From contig PEYN01000022.1 of assembly GCA_002774355.1 (NCBI GenBank), forward strand, positions 1 to 42,821: 42,821 nucleotides of DNA. Direction: 5' to 3'. Positions 8,794 to 16,982 of this stretch are shown here, piece after piece (the first letter of the stretch is position 1; every line of letters begins with the position of its first letter). Under the pieces are notes generated by a model that was not told the DNA's origin, did no database searches, and was given only the letters and a program-made list of their open reading frames with translations. The stretch comes from Candidatus Marinimicrobia bacterium CG08_land_8_20_14_0_20_45_22. GTDB lineage: Bacteria; Fidelibacterota; UBA2242. Position numbers and translations under genes: made by a program.

Positions 8794-9882
8794 ATGGCAC
8801 AGATTACATTGAATCATATAACCAAAGAATTCGATAAAGGGGTAAAAATCATTGATGACCTGAATCTGAACATAAATGATGGTGAATTTTTAGTTCTGGT
8901 AGGTCCATCAGGTTGCGGTAAATCAACTACTCTGCGCATGATCGCCGGGCTGGAAAGTGTCACTGCCGGTGATATTTTCATCGGAGATAGACGAGTCAAT
9001 GACGTTCCACCCAAAGATCGCGATATTGCCATGGTTTTCCAGAATTATGCGCTCTATCCGCATATGACGGTATACGAGAATCTGTCTTTTGGCCTCAAGT
9101 TGCGGAAAATGCCGAAAGCCGAGATTAAGCAACGTGTCATTGAAACCGCCGCTATTTTGGAAATTGAGGAGTTGCTGAACCGCAAACCGCGTCAACTTTC
9201 AGGAGGTCAGCGCCAGCGCGTAGCCCTCGGCCGGGCGATTGTGCGCAAGCCGAAAGTGTTCCTTTTTGATGAACCGCTTTCGAATCTGGATGCTAAACTG
9301 CGCTTGCAGATGCGGACCGAAATAAAAAGATTACATCAGCGATTGAAAACGACTATGGTGTACGTTACCCATGATCAGGTGGAAGCCATGACCATGGGTG
9401 ATCGGATCGTAGTCATGAAATCCGGCCTGATCCATCAAATTGATACCCCGGTTAACCTATACAACTCACCGGTTGATATGTTCGTGGCCGGATTTATCGG
9501 TTCGCCGCCCATGAATTTTATTTCCGTTACACTCCGGCAGGAAGATTTTCTTATTGCCGATGAAGGCAATGTCCGCCTAAAAATACCGGCCGAACACACC
9601 GAAAAGCTTAGAGCATATATTGGTAAAAACTTGGTGATAGGAATTCGTCCGGAAAATATCCTGATGCAACCGTCAGATTCGAACCACGTAAAGATTCGTG
9701 TTAAACTCGATATTTGTGAACCAATGGGCAACGAAACCTATCTTTATCTGACAACCGGTAAGACCAATCTAGTAGCCCGCAGTAATACTGTACCTTCTGA
9801 AAAACCTGGGTCGGATATTACAGTATTTCTCAATCTGCAAGATGACCATTATTTTAATCCACAGACCGAGAAAGTAATCTGA
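8794..9882 (+). CDS. Sugar ABC transporter ATP-binding protein (MalK/UgpC/MsmX type)
   Basis: A 362-residue ATPase. It has Walker A GPSGCGKST (37-45), a Q-loop in FQNYALYPHMTVYEN, signature LSGGQRQRVALGRA (from 135), Walker B VFLFDEP (about 155-161), a D-loop SNLDAKL, and H-loop His193 in YVTHDQ. A C-terminal OB/TOBE region follows, as in MalK-type subunits. Two ATGs stand in tandem at 8791 and 8794. The second is better spaced from the AAAGGA at 8784-8789. It energises the importer encoded at 2652-5652 and is the last gene of the operon. Confidence 0.94.
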   Translation: MAQITLNHITKEFDKGVKIIDDLNLNINDGEFLVLVGPSGCGKSTTLRMIAGLESVTAGDIFIGDRRVNDVPPKDRDIAMVFQNYALYPHMTVYENLSFGLKLRKMPKAEIKQRVIETAAILEIEELLNRKPRQLSGGQRQRVALGRAIVRKPKVFLFDEPLSNLDAKLRLQMRTEIKRLHQRLKTTMVYVTHDQVEAMTMGDRIVVMKSGLIHQIDTPVNLYNSPVDMFVAGFIGSPPMNFISVTLRQEDFLIADEGNVRLKIPAEHTEKLRAYIGKNLVIGIRPENILMQPSDSNHVKIRVKLDICEPMGNETYLYLTTGKTNLVARSNTVPSEKPGSDITVFLNLQDDHYFNPQTEKVI

Positions 9883-10077
9883 AATAATCTCCATTTGATT
9901 ACTATAAATATCCAAGACTACCTGCACTACGCTGAAATACCGTGATTATCAGAAACTTATCAGATCAGATGTTGTTCCGGAGATAACCCGTTACGGTACC
10001 GACTTGAAATAAATCTCGTTTTTTTGCCTCTGTGTTTTAAATTAAGAACGATTTGGGGTAGAAGTGACGAGGATTAT
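9883..10077. other. Intergenic region after the sugar operon
   Basis: 195 bases without a convincing gene. I see no strong hairpin with a T-tract to end the sugar operon and no promoter matching the form found elsewhere in this window. A TAAATT lies near 10038, but nothing like TTGACA stands 17 nt upstream of it. Confidence 0.5.
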
Positions 10078-10899
10078 TTGGGAAAAGTAAAAAATCTGAC
10101 AACTAGCTGGCGGCAATTGGCAATCGCTACCTACGCGGCGCCTAAAGATAGCCGTATTTACGGGACATACGAGGTGGATGTAACTAACCTACTGAAATAT
10201 ATTGAAAATAGAAGGCGCGCCGGGGTGCGCATAACGATTACCCATTTTGTGGCGGCCGCTTTGGCGCGGACGCTGTATGAGGATATTCCGGATATTAACT
10301 GTTTTGTGCGGCGTGGACATGTAGTTGCGCGTCAGGACGCCAATGTCTTCGTTACTGTGAATGTTGCAGGGTCTTCCATGACCGGATTAGTATTGAAAAA
10401 GTGCCAGGAGTTATCGGCTACCGAAATCGGTCAAATTGTCCAGAAAGTTGTCGAGAAAAAGCGGAGCGGCGAGGAAGAGAGCGGGGCTTTTGCCGCCAAG
10501 AACAAGATTACTAAAATTCCCTGGCCATTCCGACGTCCGGTATTTCTGTTAGTCAAGTGGTGGATTTTCGACATGGGGCTTTCCTTTCCCTTTTTGAAAA
10601 TTCCACCGGATCCATTTGGCAGTATTATGCTGACGAATATAGGCACATTTGGTCTTCATACTGGGATGGTGGCACTCTTTCCAATTGGCAAACTGCCGGC
10701 AGTTGTCACGATGGGTAAGATCGAAAAAAAACCGGTTGTGATTGATAATCAAATCGTCATTCGCGATATGTTGCCGTTAACCGGAACCTTTGATCACCGG
10801 ATTGTTGGCGGTTACCAGGCCGGGATGCTGGCTAATGGAGCCGTGCGGCGCCTACAGGATCCGGAAGCCCTGGACCGCCCGAACATTTCATCCGAATAA
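10078..10899 (+). CDS. Stand-alone 2-oxoacid dehydrogenase E2-type acyltransferase domain
   Basis: A protein of about 273 residues related to the catalytic (chloramphenicol acetyltransferase-like) domain of E2 subunits. It lacks any lipoyl or E3-binding domain. Family features include THFVAAALARTL, DANVFVTVNV, a GSIMLTNIGTFGL segment and the C-terminal active-site region. That region reads DHRIVGG (239-245) instead of the canonical DHRxxDG: His240 is kept but the Asp is Gly. There is no usable ATG. I chose the TTG at 10078, preceded by GACGAGG (10066-10072); an upstream TTG at 10024 is also in frame. It is unlikely to be part of a normal PDH-type complex and may be an acyltransferase for another thiol or amine acceptor. 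Confidence 0.75.
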   Translation: MGKVKNLTTSWRQLAIATYAAPKDSRIYGTYEVDVTNLLKYIENRRRAGVRITITHFVAAALARTLYEDIPDINCFVRRGHVVARQDANVFVTVNVAGSSMTGLVLKKCQELSATEIGQIVQKVVEKKRSGEEESGAFAAKNKITKIPWPFRRPVFLLVKWWIFDMGLSFPFLKIPPDPFGSIMLTNIGTFGLHTGMVALFPIGKLPAVVTMGKIEKKPVVIDNQIVIRDMLPLTGTFDHRIVGGYQAGMLANGAVRRLQDPEALDRPNISSE

Positions 10900-11262
10900 T
10901 GGAACTATTGCAAGTAAAATCCTGAATATTGAAAGAGGAAATTGAGCATACCTGAAGAAAAGACCACGATTCTGACCGCGTTGAATAAGGCCGGTAAAAT
11001 CAAGGGAGCGGACTGGTTTCCTAAAGACGGAATCGTTAAGGTCATCGCCGCATTGAGAAAACGGAGCTGTGTTAAGGCCCCCAGCATATTATTACCAAAC
11101 CACGAAAGCTTAGCGGGTTAGAGAACCAAGCTTTTTCTAAAACTAACCAGTAACAAGTGGAGATTTCTCATGAGTCGGTAATTTTAACTGGCTGTCAGGG
11201 TGAATAAAGATATATTACTGATTTATGTTAAACACAATACAGTAAACTAATAAGGGGATAAT
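10900..11262. other. 363-base region between the E2-like gene and gltS
   Basis: Contains one small possible ORF (10942-11121, listed separately). After it there is an imperfect inverted repeat (TTAGAGAA / TTTTCTAA at about 11118-11140) too weak to call a terminator. An AT-rich leader runs up to the gltS ribosome site (AAGGGG before 11263). No clear promoter is visible. Confidence 0.4.
10942..11121 (+). CDS. Possible small protein, 59 residues, TTG start
   Basis: An open frame from TTG at 10942 to TAG at 11119-11121. An AGAGGAA ribosome-like site lies at 10934-10940, rather close to the start. The predicted peptide begins MSIPEEKTTILTAL and is rich in Lys, Ala and Ile, with a helical amphipathic look (IVKVIAALRKR). 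I recognise no family. It could be a real small cytoplasmic protein, a degraded remnant, or chance. Confidence 0.3.
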   Translation: MSIPEEKTTILTALNKAGKIKGADWFPKDGIVKVIAALRKRSCVKAPSILLPNHESLAG

Positions 11263-12669
11263 ATGGAACTGTGGAATTTCACATTAAATTTCAAAGATTT
11301 GGTACTCGATCTTTCATTTATGAGTGTCTTCCTGATCCTGGGGACTGTTTTTCGTCGGTACGGACTATTTTTCCAGAAATATTTGGTACCCAACAACCTG
11401 ATAGCCGGATTTCCGGGGCTGATTTTAGGTATGCAGGTGCTGAATATTGTTCCGATTTCCGGGGGACGGATGGGATTATACGTCTATCATTTACTGGCGC
11501 TGACGTTCGTGGCAATGGGATTGCGACAAGAAAAATCTCATTGGGGGAAAGGCCCGCTGAGTTTCGGGCTGGCAATGCTTTCCAGTTATATCGTGCAGGG
11601 AGTCATCGGTTTGCTGGTCGCGTTTGTTTTCATTTACACGACGATGCCAAGCTTATCGCCATCGATCGGATTACTTTTACCGATGGGATTCGGAATGGGT
11701 CCGGGACAAGCCTTCACGATGGGGAAAGCATGGGAAAGCTTCGGACTGGAAGGCGGCGCGGCGACCGGATTGACTATTGCGGCGATCGGCTATTTAATTG
11801 CCTACTTCGGTGGTATTATCATCATTAATCGCGGAATTAAAAACAGAGAAACGAATTTCATCAAAGGAATGGAAGGCATTACGGAAGATATGCGAACCGG
11901 TGTCATCAAACGCGGAAAACCGGCGATCGGCTCTTTCTTGACTCTTTCGCAGGAAGCGATCGAGCCGCTCGCCTTTCACGTCGGACTCATTGGTGTCGTT
12001 TATTGGCTGACATGGGTGTTGACGTCGAATCTTGTGGGATTCATGGAAGCGCACGGCGCGGCGAAATTTGTCGCAACCGTTTGGGCATTTCACTTTGTCT
12101 TAGCTTTGTTGGTTTCGATAGCTGTTCGGAAAGTGCTGGATTTAATTAAGAAGAGTTATATGATCGATACCGGTTTGATGAATCGCACCGCTGGACTTTT
12201 TGTCGATTATTTGGTTGTCGGATCGATTGCCGCTATTAGTTTGACGGTTGTTTGGAAATATTGGGCGCCGCTCTTGTTTATGTCGATCTTCGGGACAATC
12301 GCTACGTATATCTTGCTTCGCTATGTTTGTCGCCGCGCTTTCGACGATTATCACTTCGAACGTTTCGTCGGCATTTTCGGCGAAATGACCGGCACATTGA
12401 ATTCGGGTCTTGTACTTGTTCGGGTGACCGATCCGGATTTCAAAACGCCTGTCGCAGAAGACTTAGTTTATTCCAGCGGAGTCGCGCTATTCCTTGGTTT
12501 GCCACTTCTGATCTTACTCAATGCGCCGATGAATTTCTTCGGTAATACCTATAGAGGTTACTGGATTACGATGGGGTTGCTTATTCTTTATATGGTTATC
12601 CTCTGGGTTTTCTGGAGACTTATCGGCTTTATCAAATTGACTAAGCCAAACCTGAAAAGAACCAAATAA
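11263..12669 (+). CDS. gltS: Sodium/glutamate symporter family (GltS-like) transporter
   Basis: A 468-residue inner-membrane protein with about 11-12 hydrophobic segments. The pattern matches the GltS (ESS) family: an N-terminal helix pair with the VPNNLIAGF loop, a glycine-rich re-entrant segment (GMGPGQAFTMGKAWESFG) near residue 150, and a related FGEMTGTLNSGLVLVRV segment in the second half. It is longer than E. coli GltS (about 400). The ATG at 11263 has an AAGGGG site 8 nt upstream. The likely role is Na+-coupled uptake of glutamate or a related anion, but substrate assignment within the family is not secure. Confidence 0.8.
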   Translation: MELWNFTLNFKDLVLDLSFMSVFLILGTVFRRYGLFFQKYLVPNNLIAGFPGLILGMQVLNIVPISGGRMGLYVYHLLALTFVAMGLRQEKSHWGKGPLSFGLAMLSSYIVQGVIGLLVAFVFIYTTMPSLSPSIGLLLPMGFGMGPGQAFTMGKAWESFGLEGGAATGLTIAAIGYLIAYFGGIIIINRGIKNRETNFIKGMEGITEDMRTGVIKRGKPAIGSFLTLSQEAIEPLAFHVGLIGVVYWLTWVLTSNLVGFMEAHGAAKFVATVWAFHFVLALLVSIAVRKVLDLIKKSYMIDTGLMNRTAGLFVDYLVVGSIAAISLTVVWKYWAPLLFMSIFGTIATYILLRYVCRRAFDDYHFERFVGIFGEMTGTLNSGLVLVRVTDPDFKTPVAEDLVYSSGVALFLGLPLLILLNAPMNFFGNTYRGYWITMGLLILYMVILWVFWRLIGFIKLTKPNLKRTK

Positions 12670-12694
12670 AGAATCGTCTTCTGGGCGATATTGA

Positions 12695-12742
12695 AACAAA
12701 TCATTTTCCGCTGAACATTCTTTCAACGGAAAATGATTTGTT
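12695..12742. terminator. Bidirectional rho-independent terminator
   Basis: A 16-bp perfect inverted repeat (12695-12710 and 12727-12742, arm AACAAATCATTTTCCG). The pairing continues inside the loop by four more pairs after a C/A mismatch (TGAA / TTCA). It lies between the convergent gltS and spmB genes. T-rich flanks follow on the plus side, and the arm itself supplies A/T runs for the minus side, so it can serve both. Confidence 0.85.
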
Positions 12743-12754
12743 ATTTAATGATTT

Positions 12755-13378
12755 TTAGATTCCAAATACGATGATGCAGAGAATCACGGCCATGATCAAC
12801 CCAACGGTGTCGCCGATCAGTCCGGCGGGAATTGCATGGCGGGTTTTTTTGATGCCGACCGCGCCGAAATAAACCGCGACAACATAGAATGTCGTTTCCG
12901 AACTTCCCCACATCGTCGAGGCGATTCGACCGATGAGGCTGTCCGGGCCGTGCTCTTTCATCAACTCGGTTACGATTCCCAGCGCGCCGCTTCCCGAAAG
13001 AGGTCGCATGAGGGCAACGGGCAACGTCTCGGCGGGCATTCCGATGAGATTGGTGATCGGCGAAAGAATGGCGACGAAATAGTCCATGGCGCCTGAAGCG
13101 CGAAACATACCAATTGCCACGAGTACGGCGACTAAGTACGGAATGATCCGGACAGCGGTGTTAAATCCCTCTTTGGCGCCGTCAATAAACGACTCGTAAA
13201 CCTTGACTTTCTTGATATAGCCGAGAACCGGGATGACCAAGAGTAAAAACGGAATGGCGTAGTTCGAGAAACCTTTCATGATCGTGACGAACGTCGTTTC
13301 GTGAGGGATGGTTGCCGCAGTTTGTGCGACCTGTTTCAGCGTGTCGAAAATGGCGGTTGCCGTTAGCGTGTCGGTCAT
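12755..13378 (-). CDS. spmB: SpmB-like nucleoside-recognition (Gate) domain membrane protein
   Basis: A 207-residue protein with about five membrane segments. It carries the Gate/nucleoside-recognition family pattern (a FRASGAMDYFV segment, then PLSGSGALGI and TMWGSSETTFYVVAVYFGAVG). In Bacillus, SpmB works with SpmA in spore core dehydration. Homologous pairs are common in non-spore-formers, where the role is unclear, possibly transport. It follows spmA with a one-base gap and has an AGAGGAAA ribosome site. Confidence 0.85.
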   Translation of the reverse strand: MTDTLTATAIFDTLKQVAQTAATIPHETTFVTIMKGFSNYAIPFLLLVIPVLGYIKKVKVYESFIDGAKEGFNTAVRIIPYLVAVLVAIGMFRASGAMDYFVAILSPITNLIGMPAETLPVALMRPLSGSGALGIVTELMKEHGPDSLIGRIASTMWGSSETTFYVVAVYFGAVGIKKTRHAIPAGLIGDTVGLIMAVILCIIVFGI

Positions 13379-13379
13379 A

Positions 13380-14009
13380 TTATTTTTCCTCTTTCTCGCT
13401 CGTCTCAGAAACCCGGTTCGGGTTTGATTTTCTCATTGACGGGAAGCGCTGGAGCAATTTCGCCGCCGTGACGCCCGCGATCGTCGCGCAAGTCGATGCA
13501 ACGACCGTTGTACTGATAATCTCGAACGGATTTGCAGAACCGAGTTTCGCGCGAACGGCTATGACGGTCATCGGGATCAGACAAATGCTGGCGGTGTTCA
13601 GCGCCAGAAAAGTGACCATCGAGTTTGTTGCGGTGTCTTTTTCCGGATTCAGACTTTGCAGTTCGTCCATCGCTTTCAAACCCAGAGGCGTGGCGGCGTT
13701 GCCGAGACCAAGCCAATTGGCGATGATGTTCATCAGCATTGCGCCGATGGCGGGATGATCCGACGGAATGTCAGGGAATAGCCATTTGGCGACAGGACGG
13801 ATCGCGCGGGAAAGAATTTTAATGATTCCGCCGTTTTCGGCAATTTTCATGATGCCCAGCCAAAAGGTCATAATGCCGATCAGCCCGAGCGCAATATCAA
13901 CCGCCGATGCCGCGTAAGTCACTGCCGCATTGGTCACTTCTTCCAATCGTCCGTTGATAGCGCCGACGACAATGGAAATTACCATCAATCCTAGCCAGAT
14001 ATAATTCAT
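13380..14009 (-). CDS. spmA: SpmA-like nucleoside-recognition domain membrane protein
   Basis: A 209-residue membrane protein, partner of the adjacent SpmB-like protein. The family segments are clear: an N-terminal hydrophobic helix, TFWLGIMKIAENGGI, PDIPSDHPAIGAMLMNIIAN with WLGLGNAATPLGLKAM, and a helix near the C-terminus with VVASTCATIAG. The start is ATG at 14009 with an AGAGAGGAA site. The host shows Gram-negative traits, so sporulation is unlikely to be the role. Confidence 0.85.
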   Translation of the reverse strand: MNYIWLGLMVISIVVGAINGRLEEVTNAAVTYAASAVDIALGLIGIMTFWLGIMKIAENGGIIKILSRAIRPVAKWLFPDIPSDHPAIGAMLMNIIANWLGLGNAATPLGLKAMDELQSLNPEKDTATNSMVTFLALNTASICLIPMTVIAVRAKLGSANPFEIISTTVVASTCATIAGVTAAKLLQRFPSMRKSNPNRVSETSEKEEK

Positions 14010-14072
14010 AAGCCATTCCTCTCTTCTTGAATGATTCTCTGCAAGCCTGTCGGTGAGTGACAGCCACGGAGT

Positions 14073-15269
14073 TCAGTTTTTATTTCGATATGTGATAAAG
14101 CGATTTTGGAGAACAATACCGATGACCCAGCCGTTTTCCGAAGTTAGCAAGCGACCGGTGTAAGAATAGTCGCTTGAAAATTTCTCATGGAACAGCACGT
14201 CACCGCGAAACGAATAAACCAAGATTTCCGGACGGTTGTAAATCCGATCGTCGTTATTGAACGATTTCGATCCGGTAACGACGGCGAATCTGTTTTCCGG
14301 AAGAAACCTAACGTCTGTAATCATGCGATTTGCGCTGACTGATTTTTTGAGGAAATATGTTTTTTTAGTTATGATCGATATCAGTCGAAGCGAATTTTCT
14401 TCTGCGAATATAATCCAGGAACCTTTTTCGTCAATATCGCACAAGCGAAACCCAAACGGGAAAACCTCGAGAACAGTTCCTTTTTCGTCAAGCAATATCG
14501 TTTGGCGGGCGACTCCGGGCGGGGTGGTATTTTCTAACTTGAGGCTGATCAAGGAAAATTTTCCGGAGGATGAAGTGGCAAAAGACCGAACCGCTCCTGT
14601 CTGCGGTTTAAAATTCCATAATATTTCTCCGATGGGCGTGAACATAAACAGTTCGGGTGAAAGAGGTTCGAGCGGCGACCGGCTAACGAACGAGAAGAAT
14701 AGGAAACGCAAACCGTCGCCGCAAAATTGTCCACGCGACTCGTTGGTGTTAATGACAGTTTCTTGCAAAAAGGTGACACTTCCGGTTTCCTTATTTTGAA
14801 AATTGAAAAATCGCAGATGATCTCCTGTGGGAAAAATGCCGGCGATCATTCGACAATTTTCCGAGAAAGCAAAAGATGGTGAACTTCGGTTCGGGATAAA
14901 TGTGCCTTTGATTGGAAGAGACGCGGAATCCCGGCTGCAAATCGTTTGGAGAATGAAATCCTGTCGTTCCGTCGGATTCTTGGGTGGGTTTCCGAAAAAT
15001 AAAACGCCGAGCGACCGTCCGTCTTCCGATTCAAACAGTTTTTCTGTGTCTGTCCACTTTAAAAGAATACGGTTTTTCAAATCCCGAATACAGTTCGAAT
15101 AGACAAAAGCCACCGGCTCCAGCGAATCGGAATTAGTGGAGACAATAACTGAATGCAATTCTTTTTCAGAAGGGAAGATGTTTAAAAGGTTATAACTTTG
15201 CCCAGAAAGCGCCACAACAAATCCGAAGACCGGGATTAGCGCACATTTCATTTTCAGGAGTAAATTCAT
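14073..15269 (-). CDS. Secreted beta-propeller-like protein of unknown function
   Basis: A 398-residue protein with an N-terminal signal sequence (KMKCALIPVFGFVVALSGQ). The rest is built of repeated beta-strand pairs with aromatic ends (for example GSWIIFAEENSLRLISI, NRFAVVTGSKSFNNDDRIY), resembling WD40/NHL-type propellers but without a clear repeat signature. A promoter sits directly upstream (15279-15307). If the ATG at 15269 is used, the message has almost no leader; the in-frame ATG at 15251 also begins a good signal peptide. I do not recognise the family. Confidence 0.6.
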   Translation of the reverse strand: MNLLLKMKCALIPVFGFVVALSGQSYNLLNIFPSEKELHSVIVSTNSDSLEPVAFVYSNCIRDLKNRILLKWTDTEKLFESEDGRSLGVLFFGNPPKNPTERQDFILQTICSRDSASLPIKGTFIPNRSSPSFAFSENCRMIAGIFPTGDHLRFFNFQNKETGSVTFLQETVINTNESRGQFCGDGLRFLFFSFVSRSPLEPLSPELFMFTPIGEILWNFKPQTGAVRSFATSSSGKFSLISLKLENTTPPGVARQTILLDEKGTVLEVFPFGFRLCDIDEKGSWIIFAEENSLRLISIITKKTYFLKKSVSANRMITDVRFLPENRFAVVTGSKSFNNDDRIYNRPEILVYSFRGDVLFHEKFSSDYSYTGRLLTSENGWVIGIVLQNRFITYRNKN

Positions 15270-15278
15270 CTGACAGTT

Positions 15279-15307
15279 AATTTATTTCTAGATAGAGTGA
15301 ATGTCAA
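15279..15307 (-). promoter_or_regulatory. Sigma-70-type promoter for the 14073-15269 gene
   Basis: On the minus strand, TTGACA (15307-15302), a 17-nt spacer, then TAAATT (15284-15279). The predicted start of transcription is near 15272, about three bases before the ATG at 15269. It has the same form as the promoters before ruvB and secD. Confidence 0.7.
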
Positions 15308-15373
15308 TGTAGTTGATGCGGAAATTCCGTGATTAGTGACGATATTTTTTGTAAACTTGCGCGGAGAATTTTT

Positions 15374-16429
15374 ATGAACGCCGATTTGGTTACCAAACGA
15401 AACATCAAAGGCTTGACACTTGATCAATTGACGGCATTAATGTTGGAAATCGGCGAAAAGCCATTTCATGCACGGCAAATTTATCAATGGATGTATCAAA
15501 AAGGCGTCCGCGATTTTCAGGAGATGACAAATCTGTCTAATGATTTGAGAAACCTTCTTTCTGAATCGTTTTCACTGAACGCAGTAACGCTCAAGGCGAA
15601 GGAATCGTCTCGGATTGATGAAACGGTGAAATATCTGTTCGCGATGGAAGATGGATTATTCGTGGAATCGGTGTACATGGTAGAAGAAAAACGCGTAACG
15701 GTCTGTCTTTCGACGATGATTGGCTGTCCGATCGGCTGTTCTTATTGCGCGACGGCTCTGATGGGTTTTTCCCGGAATCTGACCGCCGGTGAAATCGTCG
15801 ATCAACTGACGCTAATCAATTCTCTTGGGAAAAAGCCGGTCACCAATGTCGTCTTCATGGGAATGGGCGAGCCGTTTTTGAATTATGAGAACGTTATCTC
15901 CGCCGCGAATATCTTGAACAGCGAATTAGGTCCGGCAATTGCCGCTAAGAAGATTACGATATCGACCTGTGGGATCGTCCCGGCAATTTATCGGTTTGCC
16001 GACGATGGACATCGCTTCAAACTGGCGGTTTCTCTCAGTGCCGCAGACGATTCAAAGCGAAACAAACTGATTCCGATTAATCGGAAATACCCGTTGAAAG
16101 AATTAATGAAAGCGATTGAATATTACACGCGCAAGTCGAAACGCCGAGTTACATTCGAATATATTTTGATCAAAGGTTTTAACGATTCGCCGGAAGATGC
16201 ACACCGGATCATTTCACTACTGGGTTCGCTTCCTTGTAAATTGAACCTGATTCCCTATAATCCCAACGAGTATATTGGATATAAACCGCCCGATGAAAGC
16301 GTTGTGGATCGTTTTATTCAGGAAGTCTATCAGTCGCCGTTTACCGTGACCGTTAGGCGCAGTAAAGGATCGGATATTTCTGCCGCCTGTGGCCAGTTGT
16401 ATGTCCGGGAACAGAAATCGAACGGATAA
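15374..16429 (+). CDS. rlmN: 23S rRNA (adenine-C2)-methyltransferase RlmN, radical SAM
   Basis: A 351-residue enzyme that methylates C2 of A2503 in 23S rRNA, and usually A37 of some tRNAs. The radical-SAM cluster motif is CPIGCSYC (Cys118, 122, 125). A GMGEP motif follows, and the C-terminal Cys339 (SAACGQLY) matches the catalytic cysteine of the family. The start is ATG 15374 with GGAG at 15363-15366, preferred to the GTG at 15329, which would add 15 residues. It ends three bases before the end of the convergent GGCT-like gene. Confidence 0.95.
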   Translation: MNADLVTKRNIKGLTLDQLTALMLEIGEKPFHARQIYQWMYQKGVRDFQEMTNLSNDLRNLLSESFSLNAVTLKAKESSRIDETVKYLFAMEDGLFVESVYMVEEKRVTVCLSTMIGCPIGCSYCATALMGFSRNLTAGEIVDQLTLINSLGKKPVTNVVFMGMGEPFLNYENVISAANILNSELGPAIAAKKITISTCGIVPAIYRFADDGHRFKLAVSLSAADDSKRNKLIPINRKYPLKELMKAIEYYTRKSKRRVTFEYILIKGFNDSPEDAHRIISLLGSLPCKLNLIPYNPNEYIGYKPPDESVVDRFIQEVYQSPFTVTVRRSKGSDISAACGQLYVREQKSNG

Positions 16430-16432
16430 AAT

Positions 16433-16873
16433 TTACTTCTCCAGACCCTTTAGCGATTTTATGTAGGATACGTACGAACGGGGAAGTGACCAATAGTCCG
16501 CTTGTTCAACGATATCGTTAATACATGAAACCCGATAGATCGGAGTGCCGGTTTCATTTGGCAGGCAGATGAATGCATCGACATCTCGGTTACCTTCGAT
16601 CCAAACCGGCAATTTTACTTTGGAATGTTTCCCAAACTTTCTGGTTTCTTTTTCATCCAAAAGTGCTATATCGCGCACCGAAAGACACCAAACGATTCCC
16701 CAAACCGAATGTTGGCAGTCCATGATGACGACCGGCTGGCCTTTTTCATTGAAATCCAACCGATACTCCCTTAATTCTGCCACGCCTTCGAACTCTGCCC
16801 CGGGACAAATAGATCGGATCAATTCCTCATTCATATTGTCCGCGTAAGCGAAATACAAACGGTCACGCTCCAT
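16433..16873 (-). CDS. Gamma-glutamylcyclotransferase-like (GGCT/AIG2) protein
   Basis: A 146-residue cytoplasmic protein. The N-terminal YFAYADNM corresponds to the YFAYGSNM substrate loop of the GGCT fold. The LDEKE segment near residue 75 holds the usual catalytic Glu. The rest (VWGIVWCLSVRDIALLDE) matches the beta-barrel core. Family members cyclise gamma-glutamyl amines or peptides to 5-oxoproline. The Gly-Ser of the loop is Ala-Asp here, so the substrate may differ. Confidence 0.75.
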   Translation of the reverse strand: MERDRLYFAYADNMNEELIRSICPGAEFEGVAELREYRLDFNEKGQPVVIMDCQHSVWGIVWCLSVRDIALLDEKETRKFGKHSKVKLPVWIEGNRDVDAFICLPNETGTPIYRVSCINDIVEQADYWSLPRSYVSYIKSLKGLEK

Positions 16874-16982
16874 ATCACGACTCCTACCTGCATTAGACCT
16901 TTATCGCCATGTCAAATTTCACCCGAAATTTTTGCAAATATTCAGGCAAATGCAAGGTGAATGTTTAGCGAAATTGAAAAGT

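Noticed and set aside
13312-13758. Plus-strand frame of 148 codons across the spmA/spmB junction
   Set aside because: It is antisense to two well-supported genes and shows no motifs of its own.
14045-14070. CTGTC/GACAG hairpin upstream of spmA as a terminator
   Set aside because: The stem is only five pairs and no T-tract follows.
15319-15329. Palindrome CGGAAATTCCG before rlmN as an operator
   Set aside because: It is short, occurs once, and there is no supporting second site.
16874-16982. TTGACA upstream of the GGCT-like gene as a promoter
   Set aside because: No -10 element stands at an acceptable distance; the best TAATGC is only 14 bases away.
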